DNA from: Coleofasciculus sp. S288
GTDB taxonomy: Bacteria > Cyanobacteriota > Cyanobacteriia > Cyanobacteriales > Coleofasciculaceae
Direction of reading: 5' to 3'
Length of the DNA: 7,003 nt
Assembly (NCBI GenBank): GCA_020216575.1
Contig: JAIUYC010000191.1
Coordinates: 1 to 7,003, forward strand
Below the pieces are notes generated by a model, which worked only from the letters and a program-made list of their open reading frames with translations, was not told the origin of the DNA and made no database searches. The position numbers and the translations under genes were made by a program. Shown here one piece after another: positions 6,856 through 7,003 of this stretch (position 1 is its first letter; every line of letters begins with the position of its first letter).

Positions 6856-6950
6856 TTTAGTCCGCAAAGGCGGACTTGGTTTGTGTAGCCGCGACTTCAG
6901 TCGCTAGGGCTAAACTGAAGTTCCCCCATACAAATGTACTGATTTAGCCT
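6856..6950. repeat. Dispersed cyanobacterial palindromic repeat with several hairpins
   Basis: The unit starts with AGTCCGC (6859-6865), loop AAAG less the closing base, and GCGGACT (6870-6876), a perfect 7-bp hairpin. It continues TTTGTGTAGCC into GCGAC (6891-6895), loop TTCA, GTCGC (6900-6904). Beyond that, ACTTCAGT (6894-6901) is complementary to ACTGAAGT (6914-6921), and GGCTAAA (6908-6914) is complementary to TTTAGCC (6943-6949). I recognise the hairpin plus TTTGTGTAGCCGCGACTTC block as a very common interspersed element in cyanobacterial genomes, usually found between genes; this recognition is from memory, not a search. There is no coding sequence in 6824-7003, and I see nothing further in 6951-7003. 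Confidence 0.7.
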
Positions 6951-7003
6951 AAAATCATTGCTCGGTAAAGGTTGTGGCTGTCGCCTCTCTAGAATACGTA
7001 CCC

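Overview
The window looks cyanobacterial. It holds ten copies of the octamer GCGATCGC (HIP1), where chance would give about 0.1. It also has heptamer-phased intergenic repeats and a dispersed palindromic repeat of a kind I recall from filamentous and other cyanobacteria, and a large PAS/GAF hybrid kinase with the domain style common in that phylum. The genus cannot be fixed from the sequence.

Layout, all genes on the + strand. Positions 1-543 are the 3' end of a conserved hypothetical protein whose start lies outside the window. Positions 544-797 are a non-coding gap ending in a 49-bp tract of seven heptamers, with a perfect 11-bp inverted repeat just upstream of the next start codon. Positions 798-5558 encode a 1586-residue membrane hybrid histidine kinase: TM, CHASE3, TM, PAS, GAF, four more PAS, HisKA, HATPase, REC, REC. 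Positions 5559-5716 are a short gap with more G-rich heptamer-like repeats, one of which supplies the last codons of the kinase. Positions 5717-6823 encode a 368-residue soluble protein with an N-terminal receiver and a C-terminal kinase core. Positions 6824-7003 hold no gene, but contain a stop-codon palindrome, a possible weak terminator and a palindromic repeat with competing hairpins.

How the genes may work together: both signalling proteins keep every residue needed for autophosphorylation and receiver phosphorylation. A plausible reading is that the large kinase integrates an external or membrane signal (CHASE3) with several cytoplasmic ones (PAS/GAF), and the second protein reads the outcome through its N-terminal receiver. 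No HPt domain and no DNA-binding or other output domain is present, so at least one relay partner must lie elsewhere. The link between the two proteins is inferred from adjacency and domain logic only.

I found no mobile-element gene, CRISPR array, tRNA or rRNA. The genes are recognisable family members. The less ordinary material is in the intergenic repeats and in one PAS domain with a FixL-like histidine.
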